From Bacillota bacterium (GTDB taxonomy: Bacteria > Bacillota > Clostridia > Oscillospirales > Ruminococcaceae): a stretch of 35,778 nt of DNA. The stretch covers positions 1 to 35,778 of the forward strand of contig JAEWXO010000071.1 of NCBI GenBank assembly GCA_023458875.1, read 5' to 3'. The notes beneath the pieces are model-generated. The model had not been told where the DNA came from. It was given only the letters and a program-made list of their open reading frames with translations, and did no database searches. Made by a program: the position numbers and the translations under genes. Shown piece after piece: positions 7,040-15,996 of this stretch. Position 1 is the first letter of the stretch. Each line of letters starts with the position of its first letter.

Positions 7040-9178
7040 TTAATCGGTTTGATCTGTTATTGTTGTCCATACTAAATCATTAAGCTCTGATTTTGCCATG
7101 AATTCTTCGACAAGATCTGAATATTCAGGCGGTATAACGTAGTTTGTATATCCCGAAGGTCCGTCAAATAACATGACATAGCAGTGCTTGTCAGTATAAT
7201 AATGACTCTTTGCTATCTGTGAGATTTTATTCAGCAGGTCTGAATCAAAGTTTGTAGTATAGTATTGAGACGGAGTTCCGCATGATTCTGTTATAATATT
7301 TGTTGAGATAATATTGTTTTCTATTATATGATTACTGTCGGCAATCAGAACTTTGTCGGGAGGGTAGCTTTCAGATACGCTTTCTAAAGATGATCCAATA
7401 TTGTATTTTTCAAGAAAGTTTAAAGTGTTTTTGAAGCTTGTTCCGATGTATTTACCGTTAATGGTGCAATACAGGTCAAAGTTTTTAATATCATCTTCTG
7501 TCTGGGCCTCAATATCTTTTCTGTATGCCTGTGTAAGATCATTTACATAGTCAGAGTCAGCGTTTTTGGTTTCATTAAAACTCATTTTATCTTTTACATA
7601 TGTGATATCGGTTTTTTCAGTACTATCATAATAATATACATACTTTTCTGTTATGTTGTCGACAAGATAATCCTTATATTCCTGACTTAAAGAAAGCGAA
7701 ATCAGGTTTTCTGCCATGGTATTATATGGAACTAAGTATGATCTGTATATTAGGTTTCCGTTTTTCATAATATATGCTATTTCAAAATTATCATATGCCG
7801 GATAAAATCTGTCTGTTTTTGCGGCATATGAGTATTGCGACTCGTTACCATATATATATTTATAATTATTATCCTCATTACGATTATCTTTAAAGTAGCT
7901 AAGACTTTCCGACTGCATTTTTAATATTCGTTTTATATCTTTCTGATCTGTAAATACAATAGGCTTATAATCTCTCCACTGCTCATTGTAAAATCCATGA
8001 TATATCAGTGAAACAGCCTTTACGTCTGAAGCATCAGGCGTTTTGTATATCTGCCCGAAGCCGTCAGTCTGAATGCTTAGCTTTACAAATGCAAAGGAAA
8101 CAGCAATTGTTGATGCAAAATATAAACCGGCTTTAACTACATGCTTCAAGCCTCTGTTTCTGATAATCTCAAGAACAGCAAAGATAACTGCACTGATTAC
8201 TATTGCATTGACATATTGTCTGCTCCAGAATAGCATGCCTGATATGCATACAGTCAGTGCAAATGCAAATGAGTAATAAATAAAGCTGAATACAAACGGT
8301 TTTGAAACATCCTCCGCTTTTCTTCTGTTATAGAGAAAGAATGTGCTGAAGAAAAATATAATAATCACGATTGAGTATCTTACAAACCAGATATTATCTG
8401 TTGCTTCAAATACGTGTGAATGCGTTGTTATTTCCGGCAGGACGTTAGTATATTCTGCAAGCTTTAGCACCCCGCCGAATGGACTTGTTGTCATTACAAC
8501 GCCCAAGGTTTCAATATGCAGTACTGTTTTGTCATTGCTTCTGACTGAAAAAATTATAAAATTAGCTATATAAAAAAAGACCGGTATTATGCCATTTATG
8601 AGAATCGTATATACAAAAGTTTCAAACATATTTCCGCAGCATACCGTCGCAAGTGTTGTCAGTGTATAAAGCATAATCATTACCAGCAGTACGCATATCA
8701 CACAGTGTATGATTGATATTTCTCCTAAGTTATCACTATAAAACTCAGGATAAACTGAATTTCCTATGCCAAGTGATATCGTTGACAGTATGACTGCAAT
8801 GACATACGGTATTATGTATACTGAAAGTCCTGAAAAGAAATCACTTAAAAACCTTTGTGATGATGTAAGAGGAAGAGACAGATTCATGTCGACTTCTGTT
8901 TTTTTGTAAAGATAGCTAAAATTCTTTAACACAATAATTATTCCGGATAGACTGGCAAGGATAACTGAAATAATTGATATATCTATGTAGATATCAGGAC
9001 GGTTGTACATATATGCATCCGGTGCATTGGTGTATCTGTAGGAAAACACTGGAGCTATTACAGACATTAACGGTAAACCCAGAATCTGCAGTATGAGTAT
9101 TATGATAAATGCTTTTTTATTTTCACGCATTCTTTGCTTTATACGCAGCATGACAGGGGATGGTTGTTTGTTTTGCAT
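7040..9178 (-). CDS. ABC transporter permease, second paralogue (YtrC/DUF6449-like)
   Basis: A 712-residue membrane protein. The N-terminal ~370 residues hold about ten hydrophobic segments, starting with KAFIIILILQILGLPLMSVI and including YLYKKTEVDMNLSLPL, the short cytoplasmic loop typical of ABC-2/YtrC-type permeases. The last ~330 residues form a soluble, Tyr- and Asp-rich extracellular domain, as in DUF6449-type permeases of Clostridia. It is clearly a paralogue of the gene just upstream (shared blocks KKTEVDMNLSLP, RKAEDVSKP, TDGFGQIY, CGTP, HCYV, NYVIPPEYS). GGAGG lies seven bases before ATG 9178, and 56 bases separate it from its paralogue. It should pair with the ATPase at 11354; the substrate (peptide, antibiotic or cell-wall intermediate) is not visible. 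Confidence 0.75.
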   Translation of the reverse strand: MQNKQPSPVMLRIKQRMRENKKAFIIILILQILGLPLMSVIAPVFSYRYTNAPDAYMYNRPDIYIDISIISVILASLSGIIIVLKNFSYLYKKTEVDMNLSLPLTSSQRFLSDFFSGLSVYIIPYVIAVILSTISLGIGNSVYPEFYSDNLGEISIIHCVICVLLVMIMLYTLTTLATVCCGNMFETFVYTILINGIIPVFFYIANFIIFSVRSNDKTVLHIETLGVVMTTSPFGGVLKLAEYTNVLPEITTHSHVFEATDNIWFVRYSIVIIIFFFSTFFLYNRRKAEDVSKPFVFSFIYYSFAFALTVCISGMLFWSRQYVNAIVISAVIFAVLEIIRNRGLKHVVKAGLYFASTIAVSFAFVKLSIQTDGFGQIYKTPDASDVKAVSLIYHGFYNEQWRDYKPIVFTDQKDIKRILKMQSESLSYFKDNRNEDNNYKYIYGNESQYSYAAKTDRFYPAYDNFEIAYIMKNGNLIYRSYLVPYNTMAENLISLSLSQEYKDYLVDNITEKYVYYYDSTEKTDITYVKDKMSFNETKNADSDYVNDLTQAYRKDIEAQTEDDIKNFDLYCTINGKYIGTSFKNTLNFLEKYNIGSSLESVSESYPPDKVLIADSNHIIENNIISTNIITESCGTPSQYYTTNFDSDLLNKISQIAKSHYYTDKHCYVMLFDGPSGYTNYVIPPEYSDLVEEFMAKSELNDLVWTTITDQTD

Positions 9179-9234
9179 TCATATGCCTCCGTTTCATGAT
9201 TTCATTGGAATGTTAATATTTACTTATTAACTGA

Positions 9235-11382
9235 TTAAGGTATCTGGACCTTTTCAAGCTTTGATTCTGACATAAACTCTTCGGCAAGCTTTGAGTACTC
9301 AGGAGGTATGATATAATTTTTGCTTCCGAACGCTATAACATAGCAGTGTTCTGATGTAAAATAATGCGGCTCTGCTACATTAAAAAGCTCTGATAATAAA
9401 TCATCATCATGTTCATTTACAATGTACTGACAAGGTGTTCCGCAGTCATTTGTGATAATATCTGTTTCGGTAGCATTGTGTTCAATTATGTAGTTGCTGT
9501 CTGCAATGAAAAAGATGCCGTTATTCAGAGACTGAATCCTTGTTGTATAATCAGACAATGCAGACACCGTAAGACCGTTCTTTTTAAGAACGTCTATTGT
9601 ATTTGTAAATGATGTTCCTATATAGAAATTATATATTTTGCAAAATGCTTCAAAGTTCATAATATCCTCATTTGTAAGATTCATTATGTCTTTTTTATAA
9701 GCATCAGCAAGTTCCTGAAGCACTGATATATCCGGTACATCCAGATTTTCTGAAATATTATATCTTGGGTCTGAAATTCTGATATCCTTTTTTAAGGCCG
9801 AGTCGTTTTCATATAAAACTATTTCTCGGAAATTTTCTGCAATCTGTTCTTTGTAGTTGTTGTTTTCTGCAAGTTTAATTACGTATTCCGTCATGATTGA
9901 ATACGGAATGGTATAGTACCTGTATATGATTTTTTTGTTTTTGAGTATATATGTGATTTCAACGTCTGAGTCTGAAGCATTGTATCTGTCAGTATTATAT
10001 TTTCTAAAAAATTCCTCATCATTATGATCAGTCAACGGATATTCATAATTCTCTTTGTAATCATGTACCTTATAGTTGTCAATAATATCAGATTGCATGT
10101 CAACAATAAGCTGTATGTCGTTTGTATCCGTAAAATTACTATACTGTAAGTATGCAGGCTGCATAAAAAAAATATTATTAGAATTTAATATTACTGATTT
10201 TATTTCAGAGGTATCCGGCACCCTGTAAATCTGTCCGAAGCCGTCAGTAGCATCACTTAGCTTCACAACTGAAAATGATATAACCACTGAAAAAGCATAA
10301 AAAATGCAAGGCCTCAGCAGTTTATTAAGTCCCCTGTTTTTGATAATGCTCATAACCAGAAAAACAACTGAGCTGATTGTAATACCCGGTATAAATGAAT
10401 TGATTCTTGCCATTCCTCCGGCTATGGCTATTGTTGTAATAAGAACAAAGGCATAGTATATGAAGCTGAATACAAGCGGCTTTGATACATCTTCAGCCTT
10501 TCTTTTTTTATAAAGATAAAATGCAGCTGAAAACAGTATGACGGTTACAGCGATAAATGATAAGCCCCATGTTATATTCCACGACTGATCATATGCTTCA
10601 AAAGGAACCCTATTTTCATATTTTGTGAGATAAGAAGTTATATTGTTGTAATAAAGGATTTTAATTACTCCACCGATCGGACTGGTTGCAATAACAGATG
10701 TCATGGCTTCCAGGCTGTAATCTATACCTGATGCATCTTTAAATATGATATAGCTTAATACAAGAAAAAATAACGGAAGGGTTATATTTGTAAGAAGTGT
10801 GTAAATCAGACATTCAAAGCTGTTACCGCAGCATACGCTGATAAATGATGTAAGCGTATAAAGCATTATCATTATAAGTAATCCGTCAGTCATTAAGATT
10901 AATACAGAATTATAGCTGGCAATACTTTCCAGAAATGCAGGATAATATGATCTGCCTATAGCAAGCGATATAAGTGACAGTATACAGGCACCTATGTATG
11001 GAACGACATACATGATAAGTCCGGAAAAGAAGTCTCCTATAAATCTTTGTGATGCTTTTACAGGAAGAGAAAGGTTCATATCTGTTTCGGTTTTTTTATA
11101 AAGATAACTGAAGCATCTGAAGGCAATAAATATTCCGAGACCTGTTGCAAATACAAAAGCAATGCCTGACAGGACTATATAAATTTCTAAATTATAATTA
11201 TAATCTCTCAGTACGTCTTCACGGTAAAATGATATCTGGGTTATGACAGACAGGAGAGGAAGACCGAGAAGCTGGAGGAGTATAGTGATGAAAAATATTT
11301 TTCTGTTATTATAAAAATTCTGCTTTATACGGAGAATTACCGGTGATTTTGTGTTATTGATTTGTTTCGGAATTGTTGGCAT
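9235..11382 (-). CDS. ABC transporter permease, first paralogue (YtrC/DUF6449-like)
   Basis: The frame is open to 11445, but I start it at ATG 11382 (MPTIPKQ...), 715 residues, because AGGA and GGAGG lie just upstream; this start overlaps the end of the ATPase gene by 29 bases. The architecture matches the following gene: N-terminal hydrophobic core of about ten segments with YLYKKTETDMNLSLPVKASQ, then from ~residue 375 a soluble extracellular domain ending in NYIIPPEYSKLAEEFM. The tandem pair most likely arose by duplication and may form a heterodimeric pore with two ATPase copies. A long soluble C-terminal domain on the permease is a feature of sensing or export systems acting at the cell envelope. 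Confidence 0.75.
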   Translation of the reverse strand: MPTIPKQINNTKSPVILRIKQNFYNNRKIFFITILLQLLGLPLLSVITQISFYREDVLRDYNYNLEIYIVLSGIAFVFATGLGIFIAFRCFSYLYKKTETDMNLSLPVKASQRFIGDFFSGLIMYVVPYIGACILSLISLAIGRSYYPAFLESIASYNSVLILMTDGLLIMIMLYTLTSFISVCCGNSFECLIYTLLTNITLPLFFLVLSYIIFKDASGIDYSLEAMTSVIATSPIGGVIKILYYNNITSYLTKYENRVPFEAYDQSWNITWGLSFIAVTVILFSAAFYLYKKRKAEDVSKPLVFSFIYYAFVLITTIAIAGGMARINSFIPGITISSVVFLVMSIIKNRGLNKLLRPCIFYAFSVVISFSVVKLSDATDGFGQIYRVPDTSEIKSVILNSNNIFFMQPAYLQYSNFTDTNDIQLIVDMQSDIIDNYKVHDYKENYEYPLTDHNDEEFFRKYNTDRYNASDSDVEITYILKNKKIIYRYYTIPYSIMTEYVIKLAENNNYKEQIAENFREIVLYENDSALKKDIRISDPRYNISENLDVPDISVLQELADAYKKDIMNLTNEDIMNFEAFCKIYNFYIGTSFTNTIDVLKKNGLTVSALSDYTTRIQSLNNGIFFIADSNYIIEHNATETDIITNDCGTPCQYIVNEHDDDLLSELFNVAEPHYFTSEHCYVIAFGSKNYIIPPEYSKLAEEFMSESKLEKVQIP

Positions 11383-12259
11383 GGTATCCTGACGCCTCCA
11401 TTTCATAAATAAATATTTCTTCCAGGGTAAGCGGTAAAATATCAAGAAATACAGGATTTTTTAGGTTTACATATTTTCTTATTTCGTCAATTTCGCCTTT
11501 GACTATGATGTAATAAACACTTTGCTTTTTCTCAAAATGCAGAATCTCAAGCTCCGGAAAATCCTCTTTTTTATACTCCTGGCTGAAAGATGTCTGTATT
11601 TTCATAACATTGTTTTTAATGTCATCAATCTCACGGCAGAATAATATTTTACCGTTGTGTATCATTGCGGCACTGTCACATATTTCGTTTATTTCCTTTA
11701 GATTATGTGATGAAATGATAACGGTCATCTGCCTGTCAATCATTGCGTCGAAAATAATATCCCTTACGATAATTCTCATTGTAGGATCAAGTCCGTCAAA
11801 TGCCTCATCCAGCAGGAGATACTCTGTCTGACATGCAAGTCCTGTTATTACTATTGCCTGTCGCTTCATTCCCTTTGAAAATGTACTTAGTTTCTTATCA
11901 AGCGGAAGATTAACAATTTTTCTGAGCTTTTCAAAAGTCTCATCCGAGAAATTTGGGTAGAAATTTTTATAGTATTTTTTCAGGTCGTTTAATGTAAATG
12001 ATGTAAACTGAACGGTTTCATCATTTATGAAAAAAATCTGCCTTTTTATTTTTACGTTGTCGTATACCTTTTCTCCGTCAATAAGAAGCTCCCCGTTTTC
12101 CTGTTTATATACTCCGCACAAAAGTCTTAATATTGTTGATTTTCCTGCTCCGTTTGAGCCGAGAAGTCCGAAAACCGACCCCTTGTTTATTTGGAGATTA
12201 ATACTGTCAAGTATTAAGTTTCCGTCAATGCTTTTGCTTAGATTTTTAATTTCAATCAT
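11354..12259 (-). CDS. ABC transporter ATP-binding protein (YtrB-like)
   Basis: A 301-residue ATPase that should power the two permeases encoded next. Walker A is GSNGAGKST (residues 34-42), the signature LSTFSKGM lies at 124-131 (Phe-Ser-Lys-Gly in place of Ser-Gly-Gly, common in YtrB-like proteins), Walker B is YLLLDEAFDGLD (147-158; catalytic Glu152) and the switch His is at 185 (SSHNLKE). A ~80-residue C-terminal extension follows. Its ATG at 12259 overlaps the stop codon of the GntR-type gene (ATGATTGA), and its own end overlaps the first permease, so the genes are translationally coupled. This order (GntR regulator, ATPase, permeases) is that of ytr-type envelope-stress operons. Confidence 0.9.
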   Translation of the reverse strand: MIEIKNLSKSIDGNLILDSINLQINKGSVFGLLGSNGAGKSTILRLLCGVYKQENGELLIDGEKVYDNVKIKRQIFFINDETVQFTSFTLNDLKKYYKNFYPNFSDETFEKLRKIVNLPLDKKLSTFSKGMKRQAIVITGLACQTEYLLLDEAFDGLDPTMRIIVRDIIFDAMIDRQMTVIISSHNLKEINEICDSAAMIHNGKILFCREIDDIKNNVMKIQTSFSQEYKKEDFPELEILHFEKKQSVYYIIVKGEIDEIRKYVNLKNPVFLDILPLTLEEIFIYEMEASGYHANNSETNQ

Positions 12260-12614
12260 CTGTTTCCACCTCGTTGATTCTGTTTATAAGCTCCGGTTTT
12301 GTGATTCCCGATTTCAGAGCCTCGTAAACAGCATTGTCAAAATCGGAAAGAATATAGTTTCTTATTGTGGAGTCATTGATTTTTGCAACAAAGCTTCCGC
12401 GTCCCGAAAGAGAGTAAATTACCTTGTTGCGTTCAAGCTCCTTATACGCCTTTGCGACAGTATTGGGGTTTATGCCAAGTTCCTTTGCAAGCGTTCGTAC
12501 ACTGGGTATCTGGTCGTTTTCCGCCAGTGTACCCTTTATGATAAGCTCTGTTATTTTTTTATAGAGCTGCTCATAAATAGGTATACGGCTTTGCAGATCA
12601 ATACTAATGATATG
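12252..12614 (-). CDS. GntR-family (YtrA-type) repressor with an abnormal N-terminus
   Basis: About 118 residues: PIYEQLYKKITELIIKGTL, then SVRTLAKELGINPNTVAKAY (the helix-turn-helix), a short wing GRGSFVA and a ~45-residue helical tail for dimerising, the size and layout of YtrA regulators rather than of full GntR proteins. It ends on TGA 12254-12252, overlapping the ATPase start, and should repress its own operon until a cell-envelope signal appears. Oddity: the frame is closed by TGA at 12617-12615 and has no ATG, GTG or TTG before the first conserved residues. The only well-placed ATG (12618-12616, four bases after AAAGG) is out of frame and stops after four codons. So either an ATT/ATC start is used or one base has been gained or lost near codon 4. 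Confidence 0.8.
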   Translation of the reverse strand, partial: HIISIDLQSRIPIYEQLYKKITELIIKGTLAENDQIPSVRTLAKELGINPNTVAKAYKELERNKVIYSLSGRGSFVAKINDSTIRNYILSDFDNAVYEALKSGITKPELINRINEVETDD

Positions 12615-12726
12615 TCATCACACCTTTCATTTGAATTGTTCCTTCTTTTCTGCTACGCATAATTATCTGTTTTTATCATTGCGTTAATAAATGTGTATTA
12701 AGTGTACTGCATCATCTATTACAGAT

Positions 12727-12755
12727 AGTATACCACGCAGTTTAATATTTGTCAA
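12727..12755 (-). promoter_or_regulatory. sigma-A promoter of the YtrA-type ABC operon
   Basis: Minus strand TTGACA (12750-12755) and TATACT (12727-12732), 17-base spacer. Downstream of the -10 lies ATCT-GTAAT-AGAT (about 12714-12726), a small dyad well placed for repressor binding by the GntR-type protein; the operator role is inferred from position. Confidence 0.8.
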
Positions 12756-13086
12756 TAAGGTTTTTGCATAAAAAAATTATGCATATATTCTGACGAAAAA
12801 ATTTAACTTTTTATATAATTCTTAATATAATAAATCACAAATATAGAATAAGTTAAATATATAAGACAAAAAAGAATGGTTATTTTATTTATTTTTTCTA
12901 TGTACATAAAATATATTTTGAAACTACAAGTATATGGATATAAGCACGCGATTGCTGAATTAGAAAGGAATAAAAAATGGATAAAACATATTTTCAGCAA
13001 AGAAGTTACACTTTTTAAATAATAAACTAGTGTATTGACATATTCATATATAAACTAAAAGTTATCCAGATCAGGATATAATGAAA

Positions 13087-13167
13087 TCAATTTAACACGA
13101 GCATCTTTAGTAAGTGTTTTAATTCTTCATTTGATAAACGGACTGTGCGTTTTTTTGGTCTTGCCAT
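13087..13167 (-). pseudogene. N-terminal remnant of an IS630-like transposase
   Basis: Starts at ATG 13167 with GAGGGTG upstream and encodes MARPKKRTVRLSNEELKHLL before a stop after 26 residues. A basic N-terminus followed by 'L-S/T-x-E-E' is how many IS630-type transposases begin, and full proteins are above 300 residues. A shifted frame continues open for 18 more codons (TKDARVKLISLYPDLDNF), so a frameshift may also be present. Either way this is a dead fragment. The family call rests on a short match. Confidence 0.4.
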
Positions 13168-13364
13168 AGTACACCCTCATTTCAATAAAATCGTATCTAT
13201 GACAATTATAACATATATGCAGAATTAATTCAAGAGTGAATATGCCTGTACGATAGTATATCCTCAATAAGTACTGATTTTTCATGACGACACTTTTGAG
13301 AAGAAAATTCTTAGTTTCTTAATAGTATGCAAGAATTATGCGAGCATGAATATCTTGCAAGGTT

Positions 13365-13538
13365 CTAATTTGTATTTTCAATTTTACGCCCAACATTATA
13401 AATAGCTCCTTCAAGTCTGCGGAGATTATGGGAAAAGCTTTCAATCAGACTGGTCTGGTGAGCATACTGTCCTTGAAGTATAGCACTCATGCCACCTCCC
13501 ATTGACATACTATGAAAGGGAACCTTTATTTTTGACAT
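13365..13538 (-). CDS. 57-residue ORF of unknown function
   Basis: Encodes a Met/Gly-rich N-terminus (PFHSMSMGGGMS) followed by a helical segment with a charged face (GQYAHQTSLIESFSHNLRRLEGAIYNVGRK). The start ATG 13538 has no strong ribosome site; an internal ATG at 13508 is just as possible. It overlaps nothing and lies immediately upstream, on the other strand, of the CotH promoter. It could be a real small protein or a remnant of a larger gene; the amino-acid composition is protein-like, unlike the AT-driven frames nearby. I do not recognise it. Confidence 0.35.
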   Translation of the reverse strand: MSKIKVPFHSMSMGGGMSAILQGQYAHQTSLIESFSHNLRRLEGAIYNVGRKIENTN

Positions 13539-13562
13539 TTCTGTGTTATTAATATTATTTGA

Positions 13563-13591
13563 TTGACTTAATTCTCATAATAATATATAAT
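13563..13591 (+). promoter_or_regulatory. sigma-A promoter of the CotH-dockerin gene
   Basis: TTGACT (13563-13568) and TATAAT (13586-13591) with a 17-base spacer, 60 bases before the TTG start. Confidence 0.7.
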
Positions 13592-13650
13592 ACTTATGAG
13601 TACAATCCGAATTTTTATATATATTTTTAACAATACAGGAGTGATAGAAA

Positions 13651-15882
13651 TTGAAAAAAAAGCTAATTATGGTTTCTTCATTATTACTTGCCGTAAGTCT
13701 TTCCGGTGGTATCATGGCAGGAGCATTTATATCAGGAGATATAAATGATGACGGAATAGTCAGTGCGAAGGACGCAGATGCTTTCAGAAAATATCTTACC
13801 GGCAAAAAAGAGCTCAAATGTAGTGAAGCGGCAGCAGATCTCAACAGTGACGGAAAAATAAATGTTGTGGATCTTATTCTTGAAACGGAGCTTTTGCTTA
13901 ACGGCGGAAGTACTGTTCAGGTTCAGACGCCTCTGTTTTCAGTTGAGAGCGGATTTTATCCAGGAAATATTGACCTTGAGCTGTCAGCAGGGAACGGGGA
14001 AAAAATATACTATACAATTGACGGCTCACAGCCATATACAGGCTCACAGCTTTATAGCGGCAAAATAAATATAAGTGACAGATCATCTGAAAAAAATATT
14101 TACGCAAATATAACAGGCATTTCAAACGACGACTTTATTCCGGATCCGGTTACAAAGGGAACTGTTGTAAAGGCTATAGCCGTTGACAGTCAGGGAAATA
14201 TAAGCAAGACTGTAAGCAGGACGTATTTCTGTGGAATCGATATAAACTCAAAGTATAACGGTTTTCCTGTTGTATGCATGACGGTTGACCCGGATGATAT
14301 GTTTGGTTATGAACAGGGCATCTATGTAAGGGGAAAGGTTTACGATGACTGGGTAGCAGGCGGCGGAAATCCTTATGGTCAGAATACATGGGAGTTCCCG
14401 GGTAACTATACCCAGAGAGGCGAGGAATGGGAGAGAAAAGTTTATCTTGAACTTTTTGAAAATGACGGAAAGCTTGCATTTTCACAGGATATGGGTACAA
14501 GAATAACAGGAAATGCTTCAAGATCAAACAATCAAAAGAGCCTTAAATTCTATGCAAGGGATAAATACGGAAAGAAAAACATAAAATACAGGCTTATCCC
14601 TGATGCAAAGAAAGAGATAGATGACACAACGATAAGAGAAAAGTACAAGAGATTTACACTCAGGAGCGGTGCAAATGATGCTCAGTATGCAAAGTTCAGG
14701 GATAACTATATTCAGAGTCTTGTAGGCGACAGAGCATTTGAGACACAGTCATCGAGACCTGCTATACTGTTCCTTAACGGTGAATACTGGGGCGTATACT
14801 GCCTGCAGGAGGATTACAGCGACAGCTATATTGAAAATAACTACGACATTCCTGAGGAAAATGTTGTTATTATATCATGCGGATATGAAGTTGATGACGG
14901 TGTTGAGGATGATATTAACCTTTATAATGATTTTCTTAATTATGCCGCTTCAAATGACCTGTCAATAACAAGTAATTATAATAAAATCTCTGAAATGATG
15001 GATGTTCAAAGCTTTATTGACTATTACTGCTGTGAAATATTTATTGCAAATCAGGACTGGATGAACAATAACAACAATTATAGGATATGGCGTTCAAGAA
15101 CAGTCACAGACCAACCGTATGAGGACGGAAAATGGCGCTGGATGATGTATGATACGGAGTATTCACTGAGCCTTTACGGAGGTATGATGGGCGGTACATA
15201 CAGCTATGACACAATGGCGGATGCATTGTACGGCTCACAGAACACCTCACAGATAAAATCACAGGCAAAGCTTTTCAATCAGCTTATGAAAAACAGTGAA
15301 TTCAAGCAGCGTTTTGTTTCGACATTCTGCGACCTTATGAATGTAAACTTAAGTAAAGACAATATGCTCTCGGCTCTTGATAATTTCGAGAAAATGTATG
15401 AGCCTGTAATGACAGATCAGGTTAAACGTTTCGGTTCAGCATGGAGCGGATCGTTTGGCGGCGGAGACATATTTAACCCTTCTTTAAATGCCGTTGCGGC
15501 GCCGCAGCAGACCGGCTCTGAGCTGTCTACATTCAAGTCAGAAGTTTCAAACATCAGAAAATTTATTAATCAGAGAGAGCCGTATATTTATCAGATGTTC
15601 AAAAAGCATCTGGGTCTCAGCGGAACGACAGCACAGGTATCGGTACAGGTGAATAATTCAGCTGGTGGAACGGTAACTATAAATACAGTTACCCCTGAAC
15701 TGAAGGACAGCAAATGGACAGGAAAGTACTGCACAGAGTATCCTGTGACCATTACTGCAAACGCCAAAGAAGGATATAGATTCACAGGCTGGACAGGTGT
15801 TACCGCAGGTGCATCAGACAAAACCATCACTGTTCCTGTTACTGGTGATATTTCTGTAACAGCTAATTTTACAAGGAACTGA
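13651..15882 (+). CDS. secreted CotH-kinase-family protein with N-terminal dockerin
   Basis: A 743-residue secreted protein starting with TTG 13651 (AGGAG nine bases upstream; the first ATG would remove the charged start of the signal peptide). After the signal peptide (~1-26) comes a type I dockerin at 29-85 with two calcium loops (GDINDDGIVSAKD and ADLNSDGKINVVD), then a chitobiase-C-terminal-like beta module (YYTIDGSQPYTGSQLY, ~94-190), the CotH domain (~205-540, with FRDNYIQSL, LNGEYWGVYCLQEDY, and WRWMMYDTEYS), and a C-terminal InlB-type beta repeat (YRFTGWTG, ~675-743). CotH proteins are atypical kinases first known from spore coats; dockerin-bearing versions are part of Ruminococcus cellulosome inventories, where their role is unsettled. 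The dockerin should dock it to a cohesin scaffold outside the cell. It is monocistronic. Confidence 0.88.
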   Translation: MKKKLIMVSSLLLAVSLSGGIMAGAFISGDINDDGIVSAKDADAFRKYLTGKKELKCSEAAADLNSDGKINVVDLILETELLLNGGSTVQVQTPLFSVESGFYPGNIDLELSAGNGEKIYYTIDGSQPYTGSQLYSGKINISDRSSEKNIYANITGISNDDFIPDPVTKGTVVKAIAVDSQGNISKTVSRTYFCGIDINSKYNGFPVVCMTVDPDDMFGYEQGIYVRGKVYDDWVAGGGNPYGQNTWEFPGNYTQRGEEWERKVYLELFENDGKLAFSQDMGTRITGNASRSNNQKSLKFYARDKYGKKNIKYRLIPDAKKEIDDTTIREKYKRFTLRSGANDAQYAKFRDNYIQSLVGDRAFETQSSRPAILFLNGEYWGVYCLQEDYSDSYIENNYDIPEENVVIISCGYEVDDGVEDDINLYNDFLNYAASNDLSITSNYNKISEMMDVQSFIDYYCCEIFIANQDWMNNNNNYRIWRSRTVTDQPYEDGKWRWMMYDTEYSLSLYGGMMGGTYSYDTMADALYGSQNTSQIKSQAKLFNQLMKNSEFKQRFVSTFCDLMNVNLSKDNMLSALDNFEKMYEPVMTDQVKRFGSAWSGSFGGGDIFNPSLNAVAAPQQTGSELSTFKSEVSNIRKFINQREPYIYQMFKKHLGLSGTTAQVSVQVNNSAGGTVTINTVTPELKDSKWTGKYCTEYPVTITANAKEGYRFTGWTGVTAGASDKTITVPVTGDISVTANFTRN

Positions 15883-15925
15883 TGAGATTGTTTTATTAAG
15901 TTTTAATACTTTTTTAAAATAGTTT

Positions 15926-15968
15926 AACAAAAACGGAACCTGCCTGAAAGACAAGTTCCGTTTTTGTT
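15926..15968. terminator. bidirectional terminator between the CotH and dnaJ genes
   Basis: Perfect 14-bp arms AACAAAAACGGAAC (15926-15939) and GTTCCGTTTTTGTT (15955-15968), with T runs on both strands, placed between two convergent genes (44 bases after the CotH stop, 28 after the dnaJ stop). Confidence 0.9.
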
Positions 15969-15996
15969 TAAGAAATATATATTTGTTTTTGGAAAA

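Larger units (their letters stand above)
12756..13562. other. AT-rich, gene-poor region with element debris
   Basis: About 800 bases between the ABC operon promoter and the CotH promoter. 12770-13080 is very AT-rich with no convincing gene; a 65-codon minus-strand frame at 12803-13000 has no ribosome site and a composition that simply reflects AT richness. The right part holds two short minus-strand coding remnants listed separately (13087-13167 and 13365-13538). Confidence 0.6.

Noticed and set aside
12027..12662. 211-codon plus-strand frame
   Set aside because: Antisense to the ATPase and the GntR-type gene, both of which have strong family motifs; this frame has none.
12803..13000. 65-codon minus-strand frame rich in Ile, Tyr, Phe
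   Set aside because: Composition follows extreme AT content; no ribosome site.
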